Below are positions 21,322 to 33,440 of a DNA stretch of 64,000 bases, piece after piece. Each line of letters begins with the position of its first letter. Within the stretch, counting starts at the first letter, position 1. Source of the stretch: Gadus chalcogrammus (lineage: Eukaryota > Chordata > Actinopteri > Gadiformes > Gadidae). The translations under genes were made by a program, and so were the position numbers. The notes below the pieces were generated by a model. That model did no database searches and was not told the origin of the DNA. It saw only the letters and a program-made list of their open reading frames with translations. Location of the stretch: NCBI RefSeq assembly GCF_026213295.1, contig NC_079415.1, positions 23,621,610-23,685,609 of the forward strand, given 5' to 3'.

Positions 21322-22958
21322 GATACCTTGCGGGCTGCCTGCTGGGCCCAGAATCTGTCGCGTTTGTCTCTGAGCTCTTCATTATTTTTGCGGACAAGGT
21401 CAGGGTTGGGGCTGTTAGTACAGTTTGCTGCTATGTGGCCGGTTTCCCCACACTTAAAGCAGAACCATGGTCTCGGTGGAGTGGCAGTTCGGGATGTCGA
21501 ATCAGGATTTGTGACATAGGCTGCTAAATGTTCACTTTGTAAGGGTGATTCTTTTCTTGTAGAACTACTTGGCACCTCTTCACGTGTGAGCTTAATTCTC
21601 TCTTTGTGTACAAGTTGTGCCACTTGTTTCCGGAGTTCAGCTACTTCCCTTTCAAGTTTAGAACTTGCATCATGCTTCTTAGGATTTGTGGTAGCAGGTT
21701 CCTCGTCGAATACTGGCATGCTCAAGACTGAGTGAACATGTGTTGCAGCCCTAGTGCTTCCCAGATGTTTTTTCATCCGGTCCATCTTGGCTGCACGCCG
21801 GTCCTCTTCTGTTCTCAAAAGCAACAATAGTTCAGGGAAAGATGGGGGATTGGGTTTTCGATGCTCAAGTTGAAGGCCGATGATTAAGCTCTGGTCCCAG
21901 CACCCTCTACAGAATTGCCTGAGTAAGTACTTGTTGGACTCTGTGACTGAAACCCCCCCTCTAGAGATGGCTTTGGTGAGAAGGGTTTGGAGACGGTTCA
22001 AGTAAACAGAGGGCTTCTCCCCAGCATTCTGGTTGGAGCCCAAAAAGGTTGCAAATAGCTCTTCACCATCCTCTACCATGCCAAATGCTGATTCGAGCTG
22101 AGTGAGGTAAGCCTCAGGGGTTGCATTTGTTCCAAGCGGCTTGACAATATCAGCAGCTGGGCTGAGCAGGCTCTCTAGTATTCTTCTCACCTTTTGAGAG
22201 TCAGACAATGAAGCATCATTACAGAGAAGGTCTACCTGAATGCGCCAGGCATCATAATCAGCTTCCCCATTTGGCTTTGGTAGTCGCCCTGAGAAGGTTT
22301 TCACTCTGCTTTGGCTGTAGCTGGATGGCGCTGTGTCATTACGAATGAAATGTTCAACAATGACTTTCTGAACTTGAGGTGGATTTATTGTGCCCTCGTC
22401 AAAGAAAGTGGGAGCTTTGGGAGCATTGGGAGGGAGAGTACTGGCAACCAGATTGGGTGGGTTTAGCTCTGGTATGTCACCACTAGCTGTTTGGCCATGC
22501 TGATCTAAAGTCTCAAAATGGGTATCGGGACTCTGTGGCGGGGCAGAATCAGGCTGGACATGTTGCAAATCATGCTGAAGCATATCCCAAAAGCCAGCTT
22601 TGCTTTTCCCGGCAAGAGTGCTCAGTTCAGCCAAACATCGCCGGGCTAATTCCCTCCCTAGGTCCTCTTGACACACCTCACGAATGCTTCTCACATGCCA
22701 GGTGAGAGTGGGATCATATGGGCTTGGTAGGTTGCCAAGGTTGGCAGGATCGAGTCTTGATATTGTTTGTTCCGATGAGTACTGTATAAGGGTTCGACCT
22801 TTTGGCTTGTCTGGTTTATCAGGGACCCTGACAATTTTTTCAATGTCCCCATTTACTTCAAAAAAATCATTTATATCTTTATCAGTGCATGTTTCATCTA
22901 TTCCTGTGACATAAAGGCATCTAGGCCCATGCAAGTCGAATTGGTTGCAAAGATCCAT
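21309..22958 (-). CDS. gag: gypsy copy 1 gag (RRM-like, PNMA-type capsid, CCHC)
   Basis: 549 residues, intact. Residues about 13-70 have an RRM-like layout (CLYVTGIDETCTDKDINDFF ... GRTLIQY). Residues about 225-400 match PNMA-type capsid (FSGRLPKPNGEADYDAWRIQ, RILESLLSPAADIV, ESAFG, EKPSVYLNRLQTLL, FCRGCWDQSLI, PPSFPELLLLLRTEEDR). A charged linker with a coiled-coil-like segment follows. One zinc knuckle CFKCGETGHIAANC is at 500-513 and a basic C-terminus follows. Gag packages the element RNA into particles. The TAG stop sits just after the frameshift heptamer. It starts 171 bp inside the 5' LTR edge. Confidence 0.93.
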   Translation of the reverse strand: MDLCNQFDLHGPRCLYVTGIDETCTDKDINDFFEVNGDIEKIVRVPDKPDKPKGRTLIQYSSEQTISRLDPANLGNLPSPYDPTLTWHVRSIREVCQEDLGRELARRCLAELSTLAGKSKAGFWDMLQHDLQHVQPDSAPPQSPDTHFETLDQHGQTASGDIPELNPPNLVASTLPPNAPKAPTFFDEGTINPPQVQKVIVEHFIRNDTAPSSYSQSRVKTFSGRLPKPNGEADYDAWRIQVDLLCNDASLSDSQKVRRILESLLSPAADIVKPLGTNATPEAYLTQLESAFGMVEDGEELFATFLGSNQNAGEKPSVYLNRLQTLLTKAISRGGVSVTESNKYLLRQFCRGCWDQSLIIGLQLEHRKPNPPSFPELLLLLRTEEDRRAAKMDRMKKHLGSTRAATHVHSVLSMPVFDEEPATTNPKKHDASSKLEREVAELRKQVAQLVHKERIKLTREEVPSSSTRKESPLQSEHLAAYVTNPDSTSRTATPPRPWFCFKCGETGHIAANCTNSPNPDLVRKNNEELRDKRDRFWAQQAARKVSLNL

Positions 22959-23106
22959 TTTATACTGACTGTTCGGTTAAATGTATTCTGTTTTTAACAG
23001 CGGTTTTAACAACTACACAACCATAATTTCAGTTTGAGCGTATATTGGTTTGTTAAATTATGTCTGCAAAATATTTGGGGTGGAAACTATTTTAATCTAC
23101 ACCAAT

Positions 23107-23124
23107 CTCCTGGCTAGCTCGCCA
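23107..23124 (-). promoter_or_regulatory. putative primer-binding site, gypsy copy 1
   Basis: Four bases after the 5' LTR the minus strand reads TGGCGAGCTAGCCAGGAG, starting with the TGG expected opposite a tRNA CCA end. I cannot assign the tRNA. Confidence 0.5.
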
Positions 23125-23128
23125 CTTT

Positions 23129-24138
23129 TGTAACCCCTCTGGCACCTAAGTCCTTAAGCTAGTGTGTTTATAAAACCAAGAGGCAGGGGTCATTATCTAT
23201 TTTAGATTCGATGAGGAGATTGGTTGTTATACTGTAAGGATATACCTGTAATATCCACCCCAAATAACTCACACGACAACCGATTGGCGATTTAGTTTGA
23301 AGAAAAATATATATATTGAAAACAAACTTATGGAGTCAGTATTCCACAATGCAGATATATGGAATGAAGAACAAAATACTGCTAAGGCACGAAAGTACCA
23401 CACTTCTAGTAATAGTAATAAACAATTTAGTATGATAACACAGTAATATAGTTAAATTCACAAAGAACCTTAAACCTTCAATATCTTCACAAGTGGTTTT
23501 CTTAAATGAAATTGTACCAAACAAAAACCTCTGAGATCTCAGGAAAAAGAAATAATAAAATAATAATAGAAATTTGAGTCCACCCCAGAAGTCCTACCAC
23601 CCCAATGGATGTCAGATGAGGCAGTCCAGGAAGAGTATTGCAGGATGGAATGGCAATGTGAATGATGATCCCCTGGCAGAAGATGGAAAGCAACCAGGAT
23701 GGAGATATGGACAGATGACGGTCCTCTGAAGGGCTCCACAAAAAAAACCAGCCGGAATAGTTCAACAGAGTTCTACACGATGTCCACAGCTTCTCAAGCG
23801 TCTCAATGTTTATCAATATCTTCTTTCTATTTCAGTTATCAACTTTCTGACTCAGTTTTATCAAGGTACAGCTATGTTGTTTCTCCAACATCCGCACGAA
23901 CTGCGTAGCAGGCACGAGGAAGAACAAAGAAACACGTGCGAGTAAGATGATGACTCGTAGCGTTTTTTCTTCGCAACTAAAAGAGTATTGATTGCGCCTC
24001 TGCTGCCACCTTGTGACCAAATTGGGGAATAGGTTATTTCTTTAAAAAACTAAATTTAACAACAAATCACATGGAATGCAGCTTAATTTTCCAAAATAAT
24101 GGAGGTAATAGCCTGGAAGATTTACTACCTGGGTTACA
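23129..24138 (-). repeat. gypsy LTR 2 (shared middle LTR)
   Basis: 1,010 bp. It serves as 5' LTR of copy 1 and 3' LTR of copy 2. It differs from LTRs 1 and 3 by a 10-bp deletion near 23757 and a 1-bp insertion near 23815. Confidence 0.95.
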
Positions 24139-24151
24139 CCCTCCCCCTCTT
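24139..24151 (-). promoter_or_regulatory. polypurine tract of gypsy copy 2
   Basis: Same AAGAGGGGGAGGG tract as in copy 1, abutting LTR 2. Confidence 0.85.
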
Positions 24152-24175
24152 AACTGCATGAGTCCCTTCATTCAA

Positions 24176-27100
24176 CTAAACTCTGGAAGGAACTTGATAG
24201 TGGTTGCTGGATACTGGGGAAAGGATATCTTGCAGGCTTCCAATTAAGGAGCAAATGGCAAGAATCAGGGGTTTTCCCAGCTCATCATAGGTCAATTTAT
24301 GTGGCTGGTGTCTCTCCCTGTGAGAACGCCTGGGCTCACTTAATCTGCTCTCAGGAACGACATTCATATCCTCTTCAGGTTCTTGAGAGACAATGTCATG
24401 ATGCTGGTTAGGCAGAGTTGTGTCATTGTCCTTACGATTGGGTGAGACATTTCGGTTCCTTTCCTCTTCACGTGACATGTCACACTCTGGGATGTCTACG
24501 ACGACGTGTTCCCTTGACTGAGGAAAAGGCTGATCCACGTCACTACTTGTCTCAATCAGTAACTCTGGGGGTTTAATTGATTGGTCAGAAGTCATCCGGT
24601 TAGATGTGAGTGAATGCTGTGTACTAAACTCAGGAGCCTCAGGGTTCAGTGGGATTAGGGGTTGTCTTTGCAGTGTACTTTCTATTTCCTGTACATAAGG
24701 GCCCCATGTAGCGAACTGTGGGGGTCCTTCAAAGAGATAAGTTTCCTCCTCTTCATCTGTCAAATTGCCTTCTGAATTATCATTTTCCGTCTGCAGATCT
24801 CTTCTCTTACCGCTTCTCAAAGGCATTTTCTTTGCTTTGTCTAGCCGGGGCCCCTGCTCTGGAGTTTTCTCAACAGGCAGAAACCCACAAGGCAATAACA
24901 AGTCTCTGTGAAGGGTACGGTGTGGACCACTGCCTCTCTCTGGCTTGACAACATACACAGGGCCACCATCAAATCGCTTCACAACAATATGGATGGATTT
25001 TTCCCACTTGTCTGCCAATTTATGTTTCCCTCGAATGTTGACATTCCTGATTAGGACGCGGTCCCCTTCAACCAACTCAGCAGCTCTGACTTTAGCATCA
25101 AATCGCAGCTTGTTTCTCTCTCCAGCCTTTTTAGAGTTTAGCGCAGCCAGAGTGTAGCTCTCCTGGAGACGCTGGCGCAAGTTCTGAACATATTCTGAAT
25201 GGGTTTTATGGGTCTCATTTGGATTGTCGATGCCCAGGATGAGATCAACTGGGAGGGTTGGCTGCCTGCCGAACATCAACTCATATGGTGAATATCCTGT
25301 TGTATAATTTCTCGTACAATTGTACGCATGTACAAGGGGTTTGACGAAATCTCTCCAGTGTTGTTTGTCTTGGTCCTCTAGGGTCCCGAGCATGCTTAAC
25401 AGGGTCCTGTTAAAGCGCTCAACCGGATTTCCCTGGGGGTGATACGGTGTAGTACGCACCTTTTCGGCTCCAATCAGCGAACACAGCTCTCTGATTGTGT
25501 GTGACTCAAAGTCCCTTCCCTGATCACTGTGAAGGCGACTTGGGAAGCCGTAGTGGACAAGGAAATTCTCCCACAGAGCCTTGGCGACAGTCCTAGCCTT
25601 TTGATCCTTTGTTGGCACTGCCACCGCAAACTTTGTGAAATGATCAGTGATGACCAAAATGTTCCTGGTGTCATGGCTGTCAGGTTCAAGGGACAGATAG
25701 TCCATGCAGACCAATTCTAATGGGTAAGTTGTTCTGATGTTCACCATTGGTGCTGCTCTCTGTGGTTGGGTTTTTCTCCTGAAACATCTCTCGCAGGTTT
25801 GGCATTTCTTTTCGATGGATTCTTTCATTCTCGGCCAATAGAATCTGGCTCGAGCGAGACTTAGCACACGCTCAGCTCCGAGATGACCAACTTCATCATG
25901 TAAGCCTTTCAGAGCTCTGTCTTTATGCTGCTCAGGCAACACAAGCTGATTGATCATGTCTCCTCGATCAAAGCACCGTCTGTAAAGGATTCCTTCCCTG
26001 AGCTCGAGCTTGTTCCACTCTCTGAGTAGCAACTTGACTTCAGGCTGCTCATTACTCAGGGTCTTGAAGCTGGGCTTCTGTGCACTTTCCACCAGTTTAA
26101 TTACCCTGTTAATTGATGGATCCTGACTCTGTGCTTCACGCCAACCTTCTCTTGTCATCCCAGGTAAGGTGGTTTGGCCTTGGCCGGCAAACAGATCTGG
26201 GACTGAGGAAGCATCTACTGCAAGAGACTCTGCAAGAACAGGGAGTTGTGAGGAAACAGAGTGATGTTGACATACTGCAGATATTACAGCAGCTGAGATC
26301 TCTCGTTTCTCCCCCTCTAAGATTCGTTGTGTCATTTCCCTTATCCTTTCCTTCTCCTGCAGGAAATCCTCATCCTCCCGAGGTGCGTCCTGTGGCCGTC
26401 GGGACAGACCATCCGCATCACCGTTAGCATTTCCTGCTCGATACTTGATGTTAAATCTGAAGGTTGAAAGGGCCGCCAACCAGCGGTGTCCAACGACGTC
26501 GAGCTTAGCAGAGGTGAGGACATAGGTGAGCGGATTATTATCTGTCAGAACAGTGAAATCAGTGCCGTAGAGGAAATCATGGAACTTTTCGCAGATGGCC
26601 CACTTCAAGGCTAGATATTCTAGTTTATGCGTTGGGTAATTTCTCTCGCTCTTTGATAAGCCTCTGCTGGCATAGGCTATTACGCGGAGCTTTTCATCTT
26701 GCTCCTGATAAAGAGCAGCTCCCAGCCCCTCACTGCAAGCGTCTGTGTGTAACACATATGGGAGCTTGGGATCTGCGAAAGCAAGAACGGGAGCAGACGT
26801 TAGCTTGTCAATCAATGTTCTGAAAGCAGATTCACATTCAGGCGTCCACTCTGCATCGAAGGGGGCTCGAGGATTTACAAAGTTCTTTGGCCTGTCTCTT
26901 TTATAGACCTTGCCTCTCTTTTTGGGTGGATGGTACCGAACAGTGAGAGAGTTGAGGGGTTTGGCGATCTTAGAATAGCCCTCCACAAAACGCCTATAAT
27001 ATCCCGAGAAGCCTAGGAAACGCTTCAGCTCCTCTCTGTTCCCAGGACGGGGCCAATCTCTGAGTGCAGATACTTTTTCTGGGTCAGTATGGACTCCTTG

Positions 27101-27562
27101 AGCATCTACCACGTGGCCAAGGTATTTTACAGATGACTTAAAAAACTGACACTTCTCGGGAGACAATTTCAGACCATAGTCTCTGAGACGATGTAGCACC
27201 CTCATGAGTCTCTCCTCATGCTCCTCAAGGGTCTCGGAAAAGACAATGAGGTCATCTAAAAATACAAGAACCTCGCTCAAGTGCAGGTCTCCAACACACT
27301 TTTCCATAAGGCGTTGGAAGGTGCTAGGAGCGTTGGTCACACCTTGCGGCATACGATTGAACTCGTAGAAACCTAGGGGACATGTGAATGCGGTCTTATG
27401 CTTATCTACCTCTGCCATCTCTACCTGGTAGTAGCCGGACTTGAGGTCCATTACTGAGAACCACCTTGCACCACTCAGGGCTGAGAATATCTCCTCAATG
27501 TTGGGAAGGGCATATGCATCTTTTATAGTGCGGTTGTTCAGCTTCCTAAAATCAATACATAG
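24176..27562 (-). pseudogene. pol: gypsy copy 2 pol, 3' part
   Basis: Same as the copy 1 frame, offset by 13,381 bp: RT catalytic FLDD, RNase H, integrase HHCC and D,D35E, GPY/F-like module. I found no difference from copy 1 in this stretch. Broken only by the hAT at 27563. Confidence 0.93.
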
Positions 27563-27932
27563 TAGGGCTGCAGGATATATCGGCTATGTACGATATATCG
27601 ATATAATTTCCACGGGGATACAAGATTTGACAATATCGTTTATATCGATATAAAGATAAAGATAAAGATAGACTTTATTGTCATTGTACAGTCACCTATA
27701 CAACGAAATTGGGAGTGCCAACTGAAGGTGCATTACACATACAAAATCAATAAATAAATAAACAAATAAATAAATAAATAAACACGCAATTTAAGTTAAA
27801 AATTTAAAAAACAAAAACAAAACAAGACAGAAATAAGAAAAACATTTGGAACAAGACAAGGACAGGTGATGTCAGGATAAATATAAAGGCCGTAAGCATA
27901 TTGCACTATATAGATAGTGAGGAATCTTTGTT

Positions 27933-29889
27933 TCAAGTTTTATGGGTGTTAAGTGTCCTGATTGCCCAAGGAAAGAAGCTTTTGTTCAGTCTGTTGGTTC
28001 TGCACTTCAGGCTCCTGTACCTCCTACCAGAGGGCAGTAGGCTGAGTAGGTGGTGGCCGGGATGGAGGTGGTCACAGATGATCTTTCTTGATCTTGAGAT
28101 GCATCGTGAGCTGGCAATGTCATCCAAGGAGGGCAAAGGAGAGCCAATAGTTTTTTCGGCTGACCTTATCACCCTCTGCAGCCTTTTCCTGTCAGCCACT
28201 GTACAGCCAGCATACCACACAGTGATGGAGAAGGCCAGCACACTCTCGATGGTGGAGCGGTAAAACGTCACCAGCAGCTTCTCCTCCAGCTTGTTCCTCT
28301 TGAGTACCCTCAGGAAGTGGAGTCGTTGTTGGGCCTTCTTCACCACCGCTGATGTGTTTGCTGACCAGGATATGTCCTCAGAGATGTGAGTTCCCAGGAA
28401 CTTGAAGGTGGAGACTCTCTCCACACAGTCACCATTTATGTGGAGAGGGGCGGGGTCAGCTCTGTGACGCCTGAAATCCATTATAACCTCCTTTGTTTTT
28501 ATTGTGTTAAGGGTCAGGTTGTTTGCAGCACACCACTCCACCAGCCGCTGCACCTCATCCCTATAGGCCGACTCGTCTCCTCCGGTTATGAGCCCCACCA
28601 CAGTCGTATCATCCGCGAATTTGACTATTGTGTTGGTGGGGTGGGTGGGAGTACAGTCATGAGTGTAGATGGCATACAGGAGTGGGCTCAGCACGCAGCC
28701 CTGTGGAGAACCCGTACTGAGCATGAGGGTGGAGGAGCTGTGGGTGCCAATTTTAACAGACTGCGGACGATTTGTGAGAAAGTCTTTTATCCAGGCACAG
28801 GTGGCGGGGGGGAAGTCCAGGGCAGCTAGCTTGCTCACAAGGATGTCAGGGATGATGGTATTAAAGGCCGAGCAGTAGTCGACGAAGAGCATCCTTACGG
28901 AGGTCCCCGGGTGTTCCAGGTGGCTGAGTGCAGTGTGGAGGGCTGTAGAGATGGCATCATCAGTTGATCGGTTTGCTTTGTATGCAAATTGGAATGGGTC
29001 AAAGGTTGAAGGGAGGCATTTCTTGATGTGATGAGTCATAAGCCTCTCAAAACATTTTGCAACCACTGGTGTTAGTGCAATGGGTCTGTAGTCACTGAGG
29101 TTATTTATAGTTAAATTTTTGGGGACAGGGATTATGGTAGCCGATTTGAGACATGGTGGGACGATGGCATGTGTCAGTGACAAGTTGAAGATCTTAGTGA
29201 AGACCACTGCCAGCTGATCAGCACAAGCTTTGATTACTTCGCCAGGCACTCCATCAGGTCCAGTGGCTTTTCTTGTGTTCACTGACCTGAATACACGACT
29301 CACTTGATGTTCCTGGATAGTGAGTGTGTGTTGGCTTGTGGTCGGAGGGGTCAGCATGTCTGTGTTGGGCCTTGTAGCCTCAAAACGGGCAAAGAAATGG
29401 TTTAAATCCTCTGCCAGCGAGGCGTCAGCACTGATGGTCACTGAGGGGCTGCTTTTATAGTTTGTGAGATGTTTTAATCCCTGCCACACTTGACGAGGGT
29501 TGTTGTTTGTCAGATGGCCCTCAACCTTCCTTTTGTAGGCCTCCTTCGCACCTTTAATTCCTCTCCTTAGATCCGCTCTCACCACGCTGTACAGGACATT
29601 GTCCTTTGTTTTGAAGGCGGCGTTTCGGGCTCTCAGGAGTGACTGGACTTCACTTGTCATCCAGGGCTTTCGGTTTGGATATACTTTGATGTTCTTATCA
29701 ACCGTCACATTGTCAGTGCAGTATTTGATGTATGACAATACGGTGTCAGTGAAGCCCTGTAGATCCTGTTGTTCAAGGATACTCCAATCTGTGTGAGCGA
29801 AGCAGTCCTGCAGTTGGGAGAGTGCACCCTCTGGCCAGGTTTTTACAGTCTTTGTGATCGGCTTGGTCTTCCTCCTAAGGGGAGTGTAT
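27933..29889 (-). pseudogene. LINE-B ORF, reverse transcriptase part (copy 2)
   Basis: Duplicate of 14552-16508 with the same RT motifs (FVDYCSAFNTIIP, FADD) and the same open frame up to the nested element. Confidence 0.92.
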
Positions 29890-31462
29890 CAGGGTATCTG
29901 CAGGTTTCAGCAAGTCAAATTTAAGACTTTTTAAGACCTTTTTAATACCACCTTGAATGAAATTTAAGACCTTAAACCCGCGATAGTGGGAGGGATCCCG
30001 CTGTATTACAACCCAAGCATAGCATGTGTGTCACTCAATGAGACTCATTCAAGTTTACTTTCTGTCTGTTTATTGAACATAAAGTGATACTCCAGGAATC
30101 CAGACTAACTCTTTCCTTGGGTGCACTGGTGCGCCAAAATTTTTATTTTGGGTGCACCAGCACGTATTTATAGTGCACCCAAGTTGTAAGTTGTTGAGAG
30201 GGGGGTGACAGCGTCTGGGCCCCCGGGCAGCTGCACCGGTTGCACCATCGATATTAACGCCACTGATTAATAATATTTTCACCATTAAATAAATGCCTTC
30301 AGTAAGACCTGGGGGGTATACCACGAACCTCGTTGAACGTACCCAGGCTTTCTTGGGAAAACCTGGCTCGACAGAGCCGCAACTCGCAATCACAGTTAAA
30401 TGGTACCACGACGCTCACTTTAGATTCAATTAGTTGAACCAGGTTTTCCGCTTTAGGTTCAATGCGCGTTCACATAAAAGGGGCGTTTCTCGCGTCATTT
30501 GACTCACCCTTATGCAAAATAAATCGCGCAAGAGCGGTGTATTTCATCCAAAGCGAGCAATGTATTATTATGAACTCCTACGAGGAATTCAAAGTTCAAA
30601 TCACAGCCAAGGGGAACACGGTTGCCCATAATATGGGTAGTGTGGTGTGCTGGCAAAAATAGCCGACCGTGTTAATTCGTAAGTGAAAAGATTCTGCATA
30701 TTGTCTAAAAAATATTATGTATCATCATCCCTTTTACCCCCATATATGTGGGGCCCCATGAATTGCGAGCCCAAGTACCGGGAATGCACTCGATCTCCGA
30801 CCCAATATCGGACGTGCACGTCAAGTTGCTTGCTTTTGGGGTGGTTCAACGTCTCAAATATCAAAACAAAATCAGCCTTGTTGACGCTGCAGATTCGCTC
30901 GTTTCAGATGAAAGGCGCTGGTCCGAAGCGAGTTATATACGCCGTTTTGTCCCTTCCAGCAGTAAAGGTGCTCGCGATCAAACCGAAGAGATCAAACCGA
31001 AGAGATCTCCTAGAGGTTTTATGTTTTTGGCTCTGCATATGGCTGACGACAGCCTTAATCCCCATGGTGCCGAGCTTGAATGTAGGCTACTTTTGCACGG
31101 AATGCATCTGGCCTGTTCTGGGTTGGCAACGGACGCTAGCCAACCTCGGAAACGGACGTCTTCCAGCCAACTGACGTTGAACTTGCATTCACCCATTGTT
31201 GCAGACTAGCTAGCAAGCGCGCAGACATCCGTTTATATATGGAGCTAGCAAGAAAGTAGCCCCTCGTACATCTCCTTCCCGAAAAGTCCCACGAGAAAAA
31301 ATAAATAAATAATAACCCTGCCCCGACAAATTTAAGACCTCAGTTATAAATTTAAGACCAGCATATGACATTTTTGACAAATTTAAGACTTTTTAAGGCC
31401 TTAAATTTAGAAAAATGAATTTAAGACTTTTTAAGACTTTTAAGACCTCCGCGGACACCCTG
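29890..31462. mobile_element. 5-bp-TSD element inside LINE-B (copy 2)
   Basis: Duplicate of 16509-18081 with TGTAT on both sides and the same Myb/SANT-like fragment (about 30570-30680). Confidence 0.82.
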
Positions 31463-32405
31463 TGTATGCTGGGATGAGGAGCAGCGAAAGATGGTCAGAC
31501 AGACCCAGATGTGGGAGGGGGACTGCTCTATAAGCATGCTTTATGTTAGAATAGACACGGTCCAGTGTGTTGTTTCCTCTGGTGGAGCACCGTACATACT
31601 GTATAAAATTGGGAAGGACTGTCTTTAGGCATGCTTGATTAAAATCCCCAGCGATAATGTGTACCCCATCAGGATGAGCTTGCTGCTGTTTATTGACACT
31701 ATCATGTAGGTAGGTAAGAGCTATGCTAATATTTGCATCTGGTGGAATATAAACAGCAGTGATAATTACCACTGTCAGCTCTCTGGGCAGATAGAAGGGT
31801 CTACAAACTACTGAAATTGCTTCTATGTCCGGGGAGCAGTGAGTGTCTGTGCTCTTACTGCTTGCGCACCAATCATTGTGAACATAAACACACAGACCCC
31901 CTCCTCTGCTCTTTCCGGATTCCTTGTTCCTGTCGGAGCGGTGGATAGTGCGTCCCGCTAGTAGAACTGACGCATCCGGGATCAGCTGATGTAGCCAGGT
32001 CTCCGTGATGATCATAACACAGCAATCGCGAACAAAGCAGTTGGTTGCAAGATGCAGTTCCAATTCGTCGATTTTGTGAACGATTGACCTTGCGTTAGTC
32101 AGGAAGATGCTGGGTAACGGGGGTTTGTGTGGCTGTTTCCGTATCCGGGCTAGAAGACCCGCTCGGCAACCCCGCTTCTGCTTGCGCTCCTTGCGCCGCC
32201 TACGCCGCTTGCTGGGGCCAACGACAATCCAAGGGGACTCCGGTGGACGCGCTATGTCGAGCGGGATGTTGTGATTCCGCTGGAAGTCGCTCGTAACTGC
32301 AACCTGACAGCGTAACCCGATGTTCAGGAGCTCTGTGTGGCTGTAAAAATTATTAGCTTCACACCACGTCCTAAGACACACTAAAAATACAAAAAACACG
32401 AGCAT
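31463..32405 (-). pseudogene. LINE-B ORF, N-terminus and AP-endonuclease (copy 2)
   Basis: Duplicate of 18082-19024: basic region, then endonuclease motifs ending LGLSDHLSLLLIP, interrupted by the nested element. Confidence 0.9.
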
Positions 32406-33440
32406 AATACACTTAAATAATACACTAAATCAGAGAGCCAAGAGCCGCTGCGTCCGTGCGCGCCGCCATAGCAACCGCTATGGCGTTAAAATGGTCAGTT
32501 TCCCCCTCAAGCGTCTACAGCGCTTGCCTTGGAGACTGTGAGCGCGACCCCTCCCCCTCCCACTCTGTCTTTCCGAACGTGCCGTGTGCAAAGACGCCTC
32601 ATTCCCGCCCCCGCCGCCCCCTCACAACACAACAAGCATGGATGATACCCGTAAAGAAAACGAGACGGCGGCGGTATTGTTTCAAAGAGGAGAAACAACG
32701 GCTCCATAATGTGGAAATAGTTCGGGTTTAAAAAAAAACAGATGAGCAGCAGCTGCAGGTCATCTGTAGAGAGTGTAGCAAAACCGTTGCGACTAAAAGT
32801 GGAAACACGACAAATCTGTTCCACCATTTACAGCAGCGGTACGAAGTGCAGTATAAGGAATGCGTAATACTCTGTGGCTGTGCTGCTGCATCACCGGCCG
32901 CGACAGTTTCTTCTGCCCCGAAACCAGGGCCGGCGCTCGGCAAATGTGTTGGGGGCGCCCTCTGGTGACGCTCTTAATTAATTAATTAAAATATACGAAA
33001 CAAGCGAAATGAAACCAAACATGTTCCCAAATGGAACGGAGAAGGGAGGGGGCGGGGGATTAAAGTTACGGCGCACTGAAATCCTCACCGTAGTACACAG
33101 GACAATGCGACGAAGCCAATGCTCTTATTGGTAGCTAATGTGTGTAACCTACAGCTTTATATTGTTTTGCATAGGTGATTATTTTGTGAACGTGAAAAAC
33201 GTCCCTTTTTTTTTTAACATGGTCATTCAATTCTGTTGAAAATAACGATACAAAATCACATGTTGCAGTCATACTGACCTATGTTTTAATAAAAGTGCTT
33301 GCAACATCTCGCATGTGGCTTTTGACTTAGAAAAAAAACATCTAACCCACTCTATAGAAAATATCGAGATATATATTGTATATCGCCATTCAGCCAAAAG
33401 ATATCGGGATATCATATTTTGCCCATATCGTGCAGCCCTA

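Larger units (their letters stand above)
27653..32487 (-). mobile_element. LINE-B inside hAT #2 (copy 2)
   Basis: Duplicate of the LINE at 14272-19106, same orientation and structure. Confidence 0.85.
27563..33440. mobile_element. hAT element #2 in gypsy copy 2
   Basis: Same insertion point, TSD ATACATAG (27555-27562 and 33441-33448) and nested content as in copy 1. This shows it predates the gypsy duplication. The BED-finger remnant is at 32638-32936. Confidence 0.92.

Noticed and set aside
22684..22914. 76-codon plus-strand frame opposite gag
   Set aside because: Antisense shadow, no similarity recognised.
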